From NCBI GenBank assembly GCA_905221605.1, contig CAJNDS010002444.1, forward strand, positions 253,765 through 317,764: a DNA stretch of 64,000 bases, in the 5' to 3' direction. This DNA is from Symbiodinium natans (taxonomy: Eukaryota > Sar > Dinophyceae > Suessiales > Symbiodiniaceae). Made by a program: the position numbers and the translations under genes. The notes below the pieces were generated by a model. The model ran no database searches and was not told the DNA's origin. It saw nothing but the letters and a program-made list of their open reading frames with translations. Positions 19,906 through 29,712 of this stretch are shown in pieces. Positions within the stretch are counted from its first letter, which is position 1. Each line of letters starts with the position of its first letter.

Positions 19906-20262
19906 TAGACCCCGACCGAATAAAATGCGATCTCTTCCAGTTGAGGGCTTCGCGATGCATGAGCTTAGGGTTGTTCACTTTGGGGTCTCTTTTGGGGGTT
20001 AGGGTTTAGGGTTTCGGGTTTAGGGCTCCGTATTCACTTTGGCTTAGGAATTCAGAGCTTCAGCAGCAAGAATCTCTTGCATTCCGAGTTGGGGCTTGGG
20101 ATTGTGTCCATGGGGCGCGTTGCGGTTTACGAACCCAGAGGTGTAGGGTGTAAAGGTTTTGGGTTCAAGGTTTAGGGTTTTGAAATTTGAAAAGTCCAGA
20201 ATCAAAACTCTGAACCGCAACACTCTATAGATTCCTAAGCCTCCCGAAAACCCTAAATCCTA

Positions 20263-20364
20263 CACCCTAAACCCTAAACCCTAAACCCTAAACCCTAAAC
20301 CCTAAACCCTAAACCCTAAACCCTAAACCCTAAACCCTAAACCCTAAACCCTAAACCCTAAACC
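20263..20364. repeat. C-rich telomere-like array
   Basis: About 14 CCCTAAA units. Confidence 0.95.
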
Positions 20365-20444
20365 CCAATTTCTGGAACGCAAAGCTCCTCCTGTCCCGAA
20401 GGTTCCATGTTCGTGGTTCTGGTCGTGCACCTCCAGCGCGGCAG
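20364..20444 (-). CDS. Exon-like island, probably minus strand
   Basis: On - it follows acceptor gggcgAG| and ends at donor |GTTTAGGG. It reads AALEVHDQNHEHGTFGTGGA then LRSRN. The + strand is also open (FWNAKLLLSRRFHVRGSGR) but lacks an AG at its left edge. Confidence 0.4.
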
Positions 20445-20910
20445 CTCGCCCTAAACCCTAAACCCTATACCCGAAGCCCTAAACCCTAAACCCTAAGCCC
20501 TAAACCCTAAAACCCGAAAACCCTAAAACCCTAAAACCTTAAGCCCCAACTCTAGGTTAGGAGTTAGGGCTGGATCCTCAGCCCTGATAACTTAAAACTC
20601 TATAAACTATGCATCATTTAGAACCCCAGACAAACCCGATCAAACCTTGTAAGCCCTTTGAACCTTGCAAACTTTTTACACCTTTTGAACCCTACAAACC
20701 CTACAAACCCATGAAACCCTACATACCCCATAAACCCGTTTTATCGTCGGGTGGGGTTGAGGCTGTTGAGGGTTTAGGGTTTCACGTTCATAAAAGTTGA
20801 GGCTCCCGAAACCCTAAACCCTAATCCCTAAACCCTAAACCCCAAACCCTACACCCTAAACCCTAAGCCTAAATGTTTCTCTAAAGCAAACACTAACATG
20901 TTCCTTTCAG

Positions 20911-20976
20911 GCTATGACGGCAAGTTCTCCTTTGACTTCGACTCCCAATGGAGCGCAGTCTTCTTGGACCGGCTGG
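20911..20976 (+). CDS. Exon-like island with canonical acceptor
   Basis: 66 nt after a textbook 3' site (cactaac branch-like motif, ttcctttcAG|), donor CTGG|GTTGAG. It reads YDGKFSFDFDSQWSAVFLDR. Strongly protein-like; product unknown. Confidence 0.75.
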
Positions 20977-21236
20977 GTTGAGGATTTTGGTGTTCGTTCG
21001 AAGCCTGCAACCGTTGCGGTTGAGGGCCCTCCTAAACCCTAAACCCTAAACCCTCAACCCTAAACCCTAAACCCTAAACCCCAAACCCTAAACCCTAAAC
21101 CCTAAACCCTAAAGAATCTCGGGGGTCCCTGGGCGAGCCTCGCGGTGTGTGGGGTACAGAAGGTGTGTATAAGGGGTCCCCATTTAAGGGCCCATAAAGC
21201 GGGACCATGCACCTACCCTAAGACCAAAAGGGGCAC

Positions 21237-21391
21237 CACTTGGAGGTTCATGATACGTATTAACCAACTATACCTGCACTTAGAACTGTACCTTGTAACC
21301 ATATAAGGGCACCTAAGGGGCTTATAAGATCTTATAAGTGGGTGATAAGTACAGCGAAAGTTGATGAATAAGTACGATGACCCTCCAACTA
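21237..21391. mobile_element. Inverted-repeat element, family B copy 2
   Basis: Left end CACTTGGAGGTTCATGATAC and right end GTACGATGACCCTCCAACTAG. Relatives at 54938-55186 and, as fragments, at about 6985 and 37380. Confidence 0.65.
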
Positions 21392-21585
21392 GCCCTAAAC
21401 CCTAAACCCTAAACCCTTAACCCTGGACCCTAAGCCCTAAGCCCTAAGCCCTAAGCCCTAAGCCCTAAGCCCTAAGCCGTAGGCCGTAAGCCCTAAGCCC
21501 TAAGCCCTAGACCCTAAACCCTAAACCCGAAACCCGAAACCCCCCCCAAGGCCCCCCTTAAACCCCGCGCCCCCCCCCCCAAAAG

Positions 21586-21668
21586 CCTCGTGCGGAGGAC
21601 TCCGTCGAGCCGTCGGCGGACCTCAGCTCGATGCCATCTCTTGGGGCCCTCCGGGCCGCAAATTTGCG
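21586..21668 (+). CDS. Exon-like island, unknown product
   Basis: 83 nt after acceptor aaaAG|, donor CG|GTTTAGGG supplied by the G-rich array. It reads PRAEDSVEPSADLSSMPSLG then ALRAANL. Confidence 0.6.
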
Positions 21669-22249
21669 GTTTAGGGTTTAGGGTTTAGGGTTTAGGGTTT
21701 AGGGTTTAGGGCTGTGAAGGGATTTAGGGTTTAGGGCTTTAAGGGATTTAGGATTTTCGGGATTCAGCGTGTAGGGTTAAGGGCTTTAAAGGATTTATGG
21801 GTTGAAGGTTTCTAAGGATTGTTTAAGGGCTTTAGGGTTTTTTCAGAGTTCAGGTTTCAAGGATTATCAGATAATTCGGGTTCTTTCTGCGTTCAGGGTT
21901 TAGGGATTACGCCGACAGGCTTGGTTTAGGGTTTAGGGTTTAGGGTTTAGGGTTTAGGGTTCAGGGTTCAGGGTTCAGGGTTTAGGGTTTAGGGTTTAGG
22001 GTTTAGGGTTTAGTTGGGAGTGTGGGGGATGGGGGGTGGGGCGGGGGGGGGATTGGTTACGTCTTGCCTGTACCCCACAGACTCCCTCAACTCTCGAATG
22101 TCAGCTTCCTACACCCTTTACTTAACCCTAAACCCGACACCCTCTGAAACTCTTCTCGGGGCTGGCTTTCGGGCGTTTAGGGTTTTAATGAAGTTGCTTA
22201 GCGTGTTTAGAATTTTCGGGTTCAGGGTTTAGGTGTTTTGGGGTTTCGG

Positions 22250-22680
22250 GTGCAGGGTTTAGGGGTACTGTATGTAGGAACGAGGGTCGTTAGGGCTTAG
22301 AGACTGTAGGGGTGAAGGCACTCAGGGTTTTTGAATTTGGAGTCTTAAAGTCTCACTTGTTGGGCTCATCGGGTTCGTAGGGCCGCCACTCCACAGATTG
22401 TGCAGGGCTTACAAGGGCCGTTATGCTTAGGTTCCTGGAGTTCAGGGTACTTTGTAGGGCTTACTAGGGATTGTTGTGGGTATCAGGGCTGAGAGGGATG
22501 GACAAGGTTTATTGTGATTATAGGGCCTGTATAGGGCTTAGAACATTTCGGGTTTAAGGTGTCTAGGAGACATCTGACCCTACCACCCCGCAACCCTAGA
22601 AATCTTAAACCCCAAGCCTTAACCCCAAAACTAAAGCCTAGAAATCTTGATCCCTAAACCCTTTCGCACGCTGCTCCGAA
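22250..22680. other. Spacer with diverged TTTAGGG-like sequence
   Basis: Scattered GGGTTTA and CCCTAAA relics in unique sequence. No convincing exon seen. Confidence 0.5.
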
Positions 22681-22689
22681 CTGGCCCAG

Positions 22690-22744
22690 GCAATGCTGAA
22701 CATGCCTCTGATTGTTGCTTGGCAGGGAGGAGCAAGCTTTAGGG
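22690..22744 (+). CDS. Weak exon-like island
   Basis: Open after acceptor tggccCAG|. It reads AMLNMPLIVAWQGGASFR. Donor G|GTGATT. Moderate codon plausibility. Confidence 0.35.
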
Positions 22745-22759
22745 GTGATTGCCAACCTT

Positions 22760-23030
22760 TTCCCCTCAATCGCCCTATGTATACTGTGTCCCTATCTTGG
22801 CGTTTAGCCACAAAACCCCCGAGGCAAAATCTTCAGGGTAGAATACAGTAGTCTGAATAAATACCAATATTCTTCCCTTATGGTCGCTTTATAAATACAC
22901 CAGACGAACCCCACAAAGCCCTATTCTCCTTATGACGGCCCTTATATTAGAGCTCTAAACTACCCCGTTCCCGCTGGCTGAGTCTGTGCTTCCTGCACGG
23001 AACTAACCAACAGAAGAAGAGGTTCGGGTT
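22760..23030. other. Spacer, no gene recognised
   Basis: Unique sequence with a CTTATGGTCGCTTTATAAATAC stretch resembling the intron at 61941. Nothing else identifiable. Confidence 0.4.
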
Positions 23031-23559
23031 TAGGGGTTCGGGTTTAGGGGTTCGGGTTTAGGGTTGCAAAGAATCTAAGGCTTCTTGCCCCTTGCCCTTA
23101 CCCCACAAATATGCAAGGTAGTGCGCTAGTCAGGGTTGGACAAACCCTAAACCCTAAACCCCTGAACCCCCAAACACCAAAAACCCCAAAAACACCCTCC
23201 TAAACCTCAGCCCTACACCCCTAAACTGCCCCCTGAGCACCTTAAACCTTGAACCCCTAAACCCTCAGCTCAACCCTAAACCCTCAACACGTGCACCCCG
23301 TAAACCCGCCTTAAAAACCCCTAAGCCCCAACCCTACACTCTAAACCCTACGCCCTAAACCCCAAACCCTAAACCCTGCACACTAAACCCCTAACTCGAA
23401 CCCTGAACCCCTACTGTAAACCCCTAAACCCCAAACCCTAAACCCTAACTACACCCTAAGCCCTACACCCGAAACCCCGAAACCCTAAATCCGAAACCCT
23501 AAACCCCGAAACCCTGAAACCCGAAACCCTAAACCCCCCCCCCCCCCCCGAAATCCGAG

Positions 23560-23646
23560 GATGTGGTGGAAGGCCTCGAGTTCCCCAAGCTGCTTCGCAG
23601 CTGCTTCCGGTCGTCTCTGTCCCGGCTCATGCACCCTGGGCTTTAG
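23560..23646 (+). CDS. Exon-like island at the head of a minisatellite
   Basis: Open after acceptor atccgAG|. It reads DVVEGLEFPKLLRSCFRSSL then SRLMHPGL and an in-frame TAG at 23644. Its last 20 bp (ctcatgcaccctgggcttta) seed the downstream minisatellite. Confidence 0.6.
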   Translation, partial: DVVEGLEFPKLLRSCFRSSLSRLMHPGL

Positions 23647-23905
23647 GTTTTTTTTTTTTTTTTTTCTTGTTTTTTTTCTCATGCACCTGGGCTTTAGGGT
23701 TTTCTTGTTTTTTTGTTTTTGTTTTTGTTTTTGTTGCTCATGCACCTGGGCTTCAGGGCTTTCTTGTTTTTCTTTTTTATTCTCATGCACCCTGGGCTTT
23801 AGGGTTTTCTTGTTTTTCTTTTTTTGCTCATGCACCTGGGCTTCAGGGTTTTCTTGTTTTTCTTTTTTTTCTCATGCACCTGGGCTTTAGGGTTTTGTTG
23901 TTTGT
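23627..23905. repeat. Minisatellite derived from the preceding exon end, 6 copies
   Basis: CTCATGCACC(C)TGGGCTTT begins copies at 23627, 23678, 23737, 23782, 23827 and 23871. They are separated by T-rich TTTTCTTGTTTTT spacers of variable length. Confidence 0.85.
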
Positions 23906-24470
23906 TATTTTTTGTTTTATTTTTTTTTTATCCTGGGGGGGGGGGGGTAGGGTTTAGGGTTTAGTGTTTTTGGTGCTTGGGCTTCGGGTTTGGGGTTTCG
24001 GGTTTCGGGTTCAGGGTTTTGTTTTCGGGTTTAGGGTTTAGTTTGTGTTCTTTTCGTTTTTTTTTCGCGGGGTGGTGTAGGCTTTGGGGTTTCCAGGTAG
24101 TTTTTTTTTTTAGGGTGTAGCTTGTGGGAAGGCTCGGGTCAGTTTAGGGGTTCTTTTTTTTTTTTCGGAGGGGAGGTTAGACTTCAGGGTTTTTGGGTTT
24201 AGGGTTGAGACTTTAGGCTTTGGGGGGTTCAGGTCAGGGTTTAGGCTCCAGGGCATTACGGTTTAGGCTTTAGGGGGTCAGGGTTTAGGCTTTAGTGTTT
24301 TTTGGGAGTGCTTAGGCTTTATGGGTTTGGGCGTTGGGGGGTTTGGGGTGTTGAGGGGCTGAGGCTTTGGGGTGTTTGAGAGTTGAGGTTTTATGGTTTG
24401 GGCTGGGTTCAAGCTGTGGGGTTTGGGGAGGGGGCGGGGGAGCGTCGTCTTTCTGGCTGCGAACACTCCA

Positions 24471-24623
24471 TGGGCTTCCCGACTACCCCCCCTCTATAGT
24501 ACCCCCCCTAGGTTCTCCCTTAGATAACCTTAAGCCCTATTTAGGCTTAATGATCTCTAAACAGCCTTAATTGTGGGGGGAACCTAGGGGGTAGTTTAGA
24601 GGGGGGGGTAGTAGGGGAACCCA
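24471..24623. mobile_element. Inverted-repeat element with GGGCTTCCC-type ends
   Basis: Arms TGGGCTTCCCGACTACCCCC and GGGTAGTAGGGGAACCCA are imperfect inverted repeats. The interior also pairs (CCTAGGTTC / GAACCTAGG). About 150 bp. Confidence 0.65.
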
Positions 24624-24882
24624 TGAAACACAGAGCCCACAACCGAACCCCGAATGGAAGCACAAACGGGGGGAGGAGCGCAAGATGCGGAAACCAGGGA
24701 GGCAGCCCTAAATCCCATACGACCCTAGTCAAAAAGGGCCTTATTTTGGCAGACTTCGTGGCACCCCTGAACCCTGAACCCTGAACCCTAAACCCTAAAC
24801 CCTAAACCCTAAACCCTAAACCCTAAACCCGAAACCCTAAACCCTAAACCCTAAACTCCTGGAATCTCCCACGATCTCCAAG

Positions 24883-24949
24883 GTATCCGCACTCGCGGCG
24901 CCCGGATGACCTGCAGAAGCAGATCCAGCTAATGCTGAGCCTTGCCACG
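24883..24949 (+). CDS. Exon-like island, unknown product
   Basis: 67 nt after acceptor atctccaAG|, donor ACG|GTTCTGG. It reads YPHSRRPDDLQKQIQLMLSL then AT. C-rich upstream, G-rich downstream. Strongly protein-like. Confidence 0.7.
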
Positions 24950-25228
24950 GTTCTGGGATTTAGGTGGTGTAGGGTTTGGGTTTAGGGTTTAGGGTTTGGG
25001 GTTTGGGGTTTGGGGTGTGGGGTTTGGGGTTTTGGGTTTGGGGTTTAGGGAGCTTTAGGGGCTCAGTTACCAGTGTTCAAGGTGAGATGGGGAATGCAGA
25101 CTTTCAGCTGGGCTTGATTAGGGTGTTTTTGGAGTTTAGGGTTTAGAATTTCGGGTATAAGGGTTTGGAATTTAGGGTTTAGGGTTTTGGATTTCGGGCT
25201 TAGGGTTTAGGGAACTCTCAAAATATAG

Positions 25229-25320
25229 GCAACTGGGATGCTCGGAGGGGGAGGTTAATCAAGATTGCGCGGCTCAGGAGATACATCGAGGACGCCGACT
25301 TTGCCACTCGAATGGCATCA
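25229..25320 (+). CDS. Exon-like island, unknown product
   Basis: 92 nt after acceptor aatatAG|, donor TCA|GTGCAAG. It reads NWDARRGRLIKIARLRRYIE then DADFATRMAS. Basic helix-like. G-rich array upstream and C-rich downstream, the reverse of the usual order. Confidence 0.7.
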
Positions 25321-25474
25321 GTGCAAGCTACCAAAAAACCCTAAACCCTAAACCCTAAACCCTAAGCCCAACTTCCCTAAGCCCTAAACCCCAAATTCCC
25401 TAAACCCTAGTTCTACAAGAAACAAGTCAAAGTGCCCTAAAGAAGCCCTAAACGACCTGAGTCCCACATTAGAC

Positions 25475-25501
25475 ACCCCCCCCCCCCCCCCCCCCCCCCC
25501 C
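25475..25501. repeat. Poly-C tract
   Basis: About 27 C. Confidence 0.95.
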
Positions 25502-25651
25502 GCAAGCCCAACCTCTATCAGATGCCGTCTTCCCACGACCCTCAAAGGGCTGCATGCGGTGATTGCTTGCTTTGACAGTCCCTGTTGTTGTATTATCAGC
25601 AGGCATAGCAGAAACACAAAGATGCATTAGCCAATACGTGAAGAGACAATA

Positions 25652-25710
25652 CATATATATATATATATATATATATACATATGTATATATATATATATAT
25701 ATTATGTGTA
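25652..25710. repeat. TA microsatellite
   Basis: (AT)n and (GTAT) stretches in both directions. Confidence 0.95.
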
Positions 25711-25939
25711 TATGTATGGTCCCCCCCCCCCACCCAACCCACACTTATATGAAGCAAACAGCCACAAATACACAAATCGCCTCCAATATCATTTCTCAAT
25801 CATGGTTCAGAGGGGACTGTTGTTTTGTAAAACCGAAAGGGGAGTATTAAAGATAATCTAGTTCAAGGACTCTGGTGCATATATAAGAAAATATTACACA
25901 TAATATAGCTATCCTGATTGTAAGGGGGCAAAAGCCAAG

Positions 25940-25971
25940 GTGAAGATGGTTCGTGACTGGGCCTCTTGGCG
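25940..25971 (+). CDS. Short exon-like island
   Basis: 32 nt after acceptor aagccaAG|, donor CG|GTGACC. It reads VKMVRDWASW. Confidence 0.45.
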
Positions 25972-26216
25972 GTGACCTTGTGCTGGGACACCACGAGACT
26001 CAATCGGCTAGGGTTTAGGGTTTCGGGTTCAAACCCTTCGGGTTTACGGTTTAGGGTTCTTTTTTTGGGTTTAGGGTTCAGCGCTTAGAGCTCAGGGCTT
26101 AAAGCTCGCACGCAAGAAAATCACGAGGACTTGGGGTGTAGGTTCTATGGGTGTTTTGAGCATTTGGCCGCCGCAGAGGAAGGCATCACGGGTTAGGGGT
26201 TTAGGGGTCAGGTCCA

Positions 26217-26365
26217 GGGCTTAGGGCTTAGGGCTTAGGGCTTAGGGCTTAGGGCTTAGGGCTTAGGGCTTAGGGCTTAGGGCTTAGGGCTTAGGGCTTA
26301 GGGCTGAGGGCTTAGGGCTTAGGGCTTAGGGCTTAGGGCTTAGGGCTTAGGGCTTAGGGCTTAGG
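26217..26365. repeat. G-rich variant array (GGGCTTA)n
   Basis: About 20 homogeneous GGGCTTA units, a variant of GGGTTTA, ending at the acceptor of the next island. Confidence 0.95.
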
Positions 26366-26470
26366 GAAGAGGCCGCGCATTTCTGGGTTCTGGTGCGCCG
26401 TGCCCTGCGACGCAGCCTTGATCTGTTTGGGTCTCTGTTAATGGCGCCATCGGGAAACCGGGGCTCTCAG
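26365..26470 (+). CDS. Exon-like island directly abutting a repeat array
   Basis: Open after acceptor cttAG|, which is the last GGGCTTAGGG unit. It reads EEAAHFWVLVRRALRRSLDL then FGSLLMAPSGNRGSQ. Donor CAG|GCGGCT (GC type) or an internal GT. Strongly protein-like. Confidence 0.65.
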
Positions 26471-26594
26471 GCGGCTAAGCCCCAGCTTAGGTTTGAATGT
26501 TGGCGGTTGTCGGGTTTAGGGCTCGGATTTAAGGTTCAGGGGTATCGGGTTTAGGGTTGTTGGGTTTTGGGTCTTGAGCTAAGCTACCTTGCAG

Positions 26595-26640
26595 CTGCCA
26601 AGGAAGCCTTTCCTTGAGAACTCAACCAGCCAACTGGCCG
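26595..26640 (+). CDS. Exon immediately 5' of an introner
   Basis: 46 nt after acceptor taccttgcAG|. It reads LPRKPFLENSTSQLA plus one base. Donor G|GCTCTTAG is the left end of the inverted-repeat element. Joining to 26782 keeps frame (G + AA). Confidence 0.65.
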
Positions 26641-26785
26641 GCTCTTAGTAGGGAATGAGGGAATGGGGTACATGTATATATGCATATATATATATATACT
26701 CCATATATATATATATATATATGTACACTCCCTTAAAGGGCATATGTAGGGCCCTAATTACTTCCCTCATTCCCTACTAAGAACC
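26640..26785. mobile_element. Introner-like element, family E copy 1
   Basis: Terminal inverted repeats of about 25 bp: GGCTCTTAGTAGGGAATGAG at the left, and the reverse complement of GGTTCTTAGTAGGGAATGAG at the right. AT-rich centre. Putative intron 26641-26781 (GC...AG) lies entirely inside the element, and both flanking exons are open and in phase. Confidence 0.75.
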
Positions 26786-26853
26786 ATGGAGGCAAACCTG
26801 TGTTCTTTTGCAAGTTCTTCTTGTCAGCGCCGCTTTTTTGGGGGGGTTCTTAG
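26782..26853 (+). CDS. Exon immediately 3' of an introner, hydrophobic
   Basis: Begins after acceptor ctactaAG| at the right end of the element. It reads PWRQTCVLLQVLLVSAAFLG then GFL, a likely membrane-spanning or signal-type segment. Donor TTAG|GTGCCC; the frame stays open to about 26900. Confidence 0.6.
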   Translation, partial: NHGGKPVFFCKFFLSAPLFWGGS

Positions 26854-27057
26854 GTGCCCTAGGCAAGAGAACCCGAAGCCCTAGACGCCGAACCTGAAGA
26901 CCCTGAGTCCTGAACCCTGAAACTTAAAGCCCTAAACCCCACACCTTAAACCCTAATCCCTGTGGTTCTAGCCCTAAACCCTAAACCCTAGACCCTAGAC
27001 GCTAAACCCTAGACCCTAGACCCTAAACCCTAAACCCTAAACCCCAAACCCTGAAAG

Positions 27058-27141
27058 GTCCTGACCGTGCTGCGCTCCACGCCGAAGAACAGCTCCAACC
27101 CCGCCGAGGGTTCTGTGGGTGACGACAAGCTCCTTGGCCGA
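27058..27141 (+). CDS. Exon-like island, 28 codons
   Basis: 84 nt, phase 0 at both ends, after acceptor ctgaaAG| and before CGA|GTGTGAG. It reads VLTVLRSTPKNSSNPAEGSV then GDDKLLGR. C-rich upstream, G-rich downstream. Confidence 0.7.
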
Positions 27142-27223
27142 GTGTGAGAGTTTAGGGTTTAGGGGGTTTAGGGTTTAGGGTTTAGGGTTTCGGGTTTAGG
27201 GAGCAGGGTGTGAGTTTGGGTAG

Positions 27224-27320
27224 TCCCGCCCCTTCCACACATTTCCCCGTGCAATGAAACTAAATCACCCTGTCGGAGCCTTTGTGGGATCCTTTGACGA
27301 GCGGTTTAGGGATTTCAAGG
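27224..27320 (+). CDS. Exon-like island, unknown product
   Basis: 97 nt after acceptor tgggtAG|. It reads SRPFHTFPRAMKLNHPVGAF then VGSFDERFRDFK. Donor G|GTTTAAC. A second open stretch (TTVPLRLMQYKGSDFMRVGE) overlaps downstream to 27388 in another frame, so further splicing is possible. Confidence 0.6.
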
Positions 27321-27476
27321 GTTTAACACCACCGTCCCTCTGCGCTTGATGCAATACAAGGGGTCAGACTTTATGCGTGTGGGAGAGGGCTTAGGGTTTA
27401 GGGTTTAGGGTTTAGGGTCTAGGGTTTAGGGTTTAGGGTTTAGGGTTTAGGGTATAAAGGGGTTTAGTGTTGAGAG

Positions 27477-27540
27477 GAGTGCTGTCCTGCCGGATCCTGC
27501 TTCGCGCAATTTACCGGGGGACGTTGCGCAGCTTTGCTAG
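27477..27540 (+). CDS. Cysteine-rich exon-like island
   Basis: 64 nt after acceptor tgagAG|, donor CTAG|GTCCCC. It reads ECCPAGSCFAQFTGGRCAAL then L. Four Cys in 21 residues suggest an extracellular or metal-binding segment. An alternative frame ends in TAG at the same donor. Confidence 0.5.
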
Positions 27541-27620
27541 GTCCCCCCGCCTTTAGCCCTAACCCCTAAACCCTAAACCCTAAACCCTAAACCCTAAGCC
27601 CTGATGAAGATCTTCATCAG

Positions 27621-27725
27621 GCATTGGTTCGCTGCCATCGCCTCTGCAGCACAGGACCTGCTTGGGTTCATTACCCAGTTACGTCGTCCACGCCTGCTTG
27701 CTTGGAGATGAGTTCCGTCGATGAG
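27621..27725 (+). CDS. Exon-like island, 35 codons
   Basis: 105 nt, phase 0 at both ends, after acceptor cttcatcAG| and before GAG|GTTCTT. It reads ALVRCHRLCSTGPAWVHYPV then TSSTPACLEMSSVDE. Another frame (ATG at 27604) is open to a TGA; the one given fits both splice sites. Confidence 0.6.
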
Positions 27726-27777
27726 GTTCTTAGGACCCTAAACCCTAAACCCTAAACCCTAAACCCTAAACCCTGAG

Positions 27778-27822
27778 TGAAACTACGGGTACTATTTGCT
27801 GGCCTTCATGAGTTGGTGGAAG
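27778..27822 (+). CDS. Exon-like island, 45 nt
   Basis: After acceptor ccctgAG| (degenerate repeat), donor AAG|GTTAGT. It reads KLRVLFAGLHELVE. Another frame gives NYGYYLLAFMSWWK but has a stop at its start. Confidence 0.55.
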
Positions 27823-27869
27823 GTTAGTGCGCGTGGGGGGGTGGGGACCTTGCTTGAGCCCTAAAGCCT

Positions 27870-27975
27870 AAAGCCTAAAGCCTAAAGCCTAAACCCTAAA
27901 CCCTAAACCCTAAACCCTAAACCCTAAACCCTAAACCCTAAACCCTAAACCCTAAACCCTAAACCCTAAACCCTA
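27870..27975. repeat. C-rich array, AAAGCCT block then CCCTAAA
   Basis: A short CCTAAAG block followed by about 12 CCCTAAA units. Confidence 0.95.
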
Positions 27976-28014
27976 GACCCCAAGCCCTACTAAACCGAGC
28001 CCTAAAATTAGCAG

Positions 28015-28083
28015 GAGCTGGCCCTTGCGGGCACCTTCCGTGCGGCACTGCACGGGCGGGTCGTGGTGCTTGCCTGGCACTGA
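28015..28083 (+). CDS. Exon-like island, frame uncertain
   Basis: After acceptor attagcAG|. Frame 1 reads ELALAGTFRAALHGRVVVLA then WH and TGA at 28081. Another frame is open beyond, to a |GTTGTG donor. C-rich upstream, G-rich downstream. Confidence 0.55.
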   Translation, partial: ELALAGTFRAALHGRVVVLAWH

Positions 28084-28340
28084 GCCTTCGTTGTGTAGGG
28101 TTTAGGGTTTAGGGTTTAGGTTTTAGGGTTTGTAGGGTTTAGGGCTTAGGGTTTAGGTTTAGGGTTTCAGGTAAGGAACATCCCCAGGGGAGCCCCCACC
28201 CGGAACTATAAGGGCTTATAGGGGTTTAGAAGCCATGAACTGACTCTAAACCTTACACCCTAGACACTAAACCCTAAACCCTAAACCCTAAACCCTAAAC
28301 CTTAAACCCTGTGAAGGGCGTGAGCTGAATCCCGGTGAAG

Positions 28341-28400
28341 GAAGCCGATGCCTTCTTCCCTGTAGATTTGACGGCTGAGCGCTCTTCTCGCAATTTTCGG
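28341..28400 (+). CDS. Exon-like island, 20 codons
   Basis: 60 nt, phase 0 at both ends, after acceptor cggtgaAG| and before CGG|GTTGAGG. It reads EADAFFPVDLTAERSSRNFR. Confidence 0.65.
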
Positions 28401-28489
28401 GTTGAGGGTTTAGGGTTTAGGGTTTAGGGTTTGGGTTTTAGAGTCTAGGGTTTAGGGTTTAGGGTTTAGGGGCGCCTGCCAAAACAAAC

Positions 28490-28800
28490 GTCTTGGTGCA
28501 CATGCCTGAGCAAATTCTGAACCCTACTGTACATTCCTAAACCTAGGATGCACCAGAGTTACTTTACTTTGACATAGTTCCTCAGAGGACATCTCAGGAC
28601 TGTTTTTAGTAGTACTCATGACCATTTCTATGGCTGCTACGATTTCTATTCCTGTGCATCCCTACTCCTTCTCTTCCTACTTCCTGTTTGATTCCTGGTG
28701 CTGTTTTCCCTGCTCCTCCTACTCTTCCTTATACAACGACTACGACTGCTACTACCCAAAGGAGGTGTGAACATCCCTATTTGGGTTCAAGGTTGGGCAT
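28490..28800. other. Pyrimidine-rich spacer, no gene recognised
   Basis: Contains repeated CTCCT/TACTAC/TTCCT motifs (about 28590-28760). No convincing exon on either strand. Confidence 0.5.
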
Positions 28801-28926
28801 TTAGAGTAGGGTTTGAGGTTTGGGGTAAGGGTTTTGGGTTCAGGCTGAGGGTTTAGGGTTTAGGGTTTAGGGCTTAGGGTTTAAGGTTTAGGGTTTCGGC
28901 TTTCGGGTTTAGGGTCTAGGTTTCAG

Positions 28927-29024
28927 GGGGTCCGCGGCCCACTGTGCCTCGTCCTTCGAGGTCGGCTCGTTGCTGTCCGCATTGCTGGCTCACTTGGACC
29001 GCCACGCGGCTTTCATGGGGTCCG
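28927..29024 (+). CDS. Exon-like island, unknown product
   Basis: 98 nt after acceptor ggtttcAG|, donor TCCG|GTTTTGG. It reads GSAAHCASSFEVGSLLSALL then AHLDRHAAFMGS. Strongly protein-like. G-rich repeats on both sides. Confidence 0.7.
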
Positions 29025-29643
29025 GTTTTGGGTTCAGGGTTTAGGGTTCAGGGTTTAGGGTTTAGGGTTTAGGGTTTAGGGTGGGGACTACCTGGGACTA
29101 CCATGAATCCCCCTTCTGGGCTCCCCCCGCCCCTCACACCGCCTCCCTCCCCCCGAGTGATAGAGCAGTTTAGGGCTTCGGTGGATTTAGGGGGTTCCCT
29201 TTCCTTGCGCTCCCCCCTCTCCCCATCCTCCTCCGATCTCCGATGCCCTCTCTTCCGCTCCTGGTTTGCTTGTGTTTGCTACGCCCGAAGTCCAAGGTTT
29301 AGCCTGTAGGCGCGGCTTCCGGGGTTTCGCTTGCGGAGTTTTCCGATGTGGATAGTTGTGATGGGCTGCTTAGGGCAATCCCAATGGTCAGTGAATCTCC
29401 GTTCCACCAGCAACCCCCCCCCCCCCCCCCGCTGCCCCACCCACCGGGTATGCCCTAAACCCTGAACTCCCGAAATCTATGCAAATGGCAAAGGCCCCAA
29501 AACGCTGAAACCTGAACATGGCGCATCTTGTCCTCCACAGTTTAGGGTTTAGGGTTTGGGGTTTAGGGTTTAGGGTTTAGGGTCCTAAGCCCTGAAGCAC
29601 CTGCAGGGTCGAGGGTGCGCTTTGGGGGGGAGACAAAACTGAG

Positions 29644-29712
29644 GCAACTCCGGTCTGGAGCTGCTTGACGTGCCAATGAAAAGGGCCGCTCGGCTGGTCA
29701 TTCTTGTCAAGG
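29644..29712 (+). CDS. Exon-like island, unknown product
   Basis: 69 nt after acceptor aactgAG|, donor AAGG|GTTTGGG. It reads NSGLELLDVPMKRAARLVIL then VK. Confidence 0.65.

Noticed and set aside
23485-23957. Phe/Cys-rich and Lys-rich frames
   Set aside because: They run over the T-rich minisatellite. Only the 5' island at 23560 has splice-site and codon support.
27254-27320. MKLNHPVGAFVGSFDERFRDF as part of a hAT-type transposase
   Set aside because: A vague impression only; too short to assign and no other transposase segment nearby.
29518-29539. ATG GCG CAT CTT GTC CTC CAC A before |GTTTAGGG
   Set aside because: Has an array donor and an ATG but no acceptor, and is only 22 nt. Could be a first exon but not supportable.
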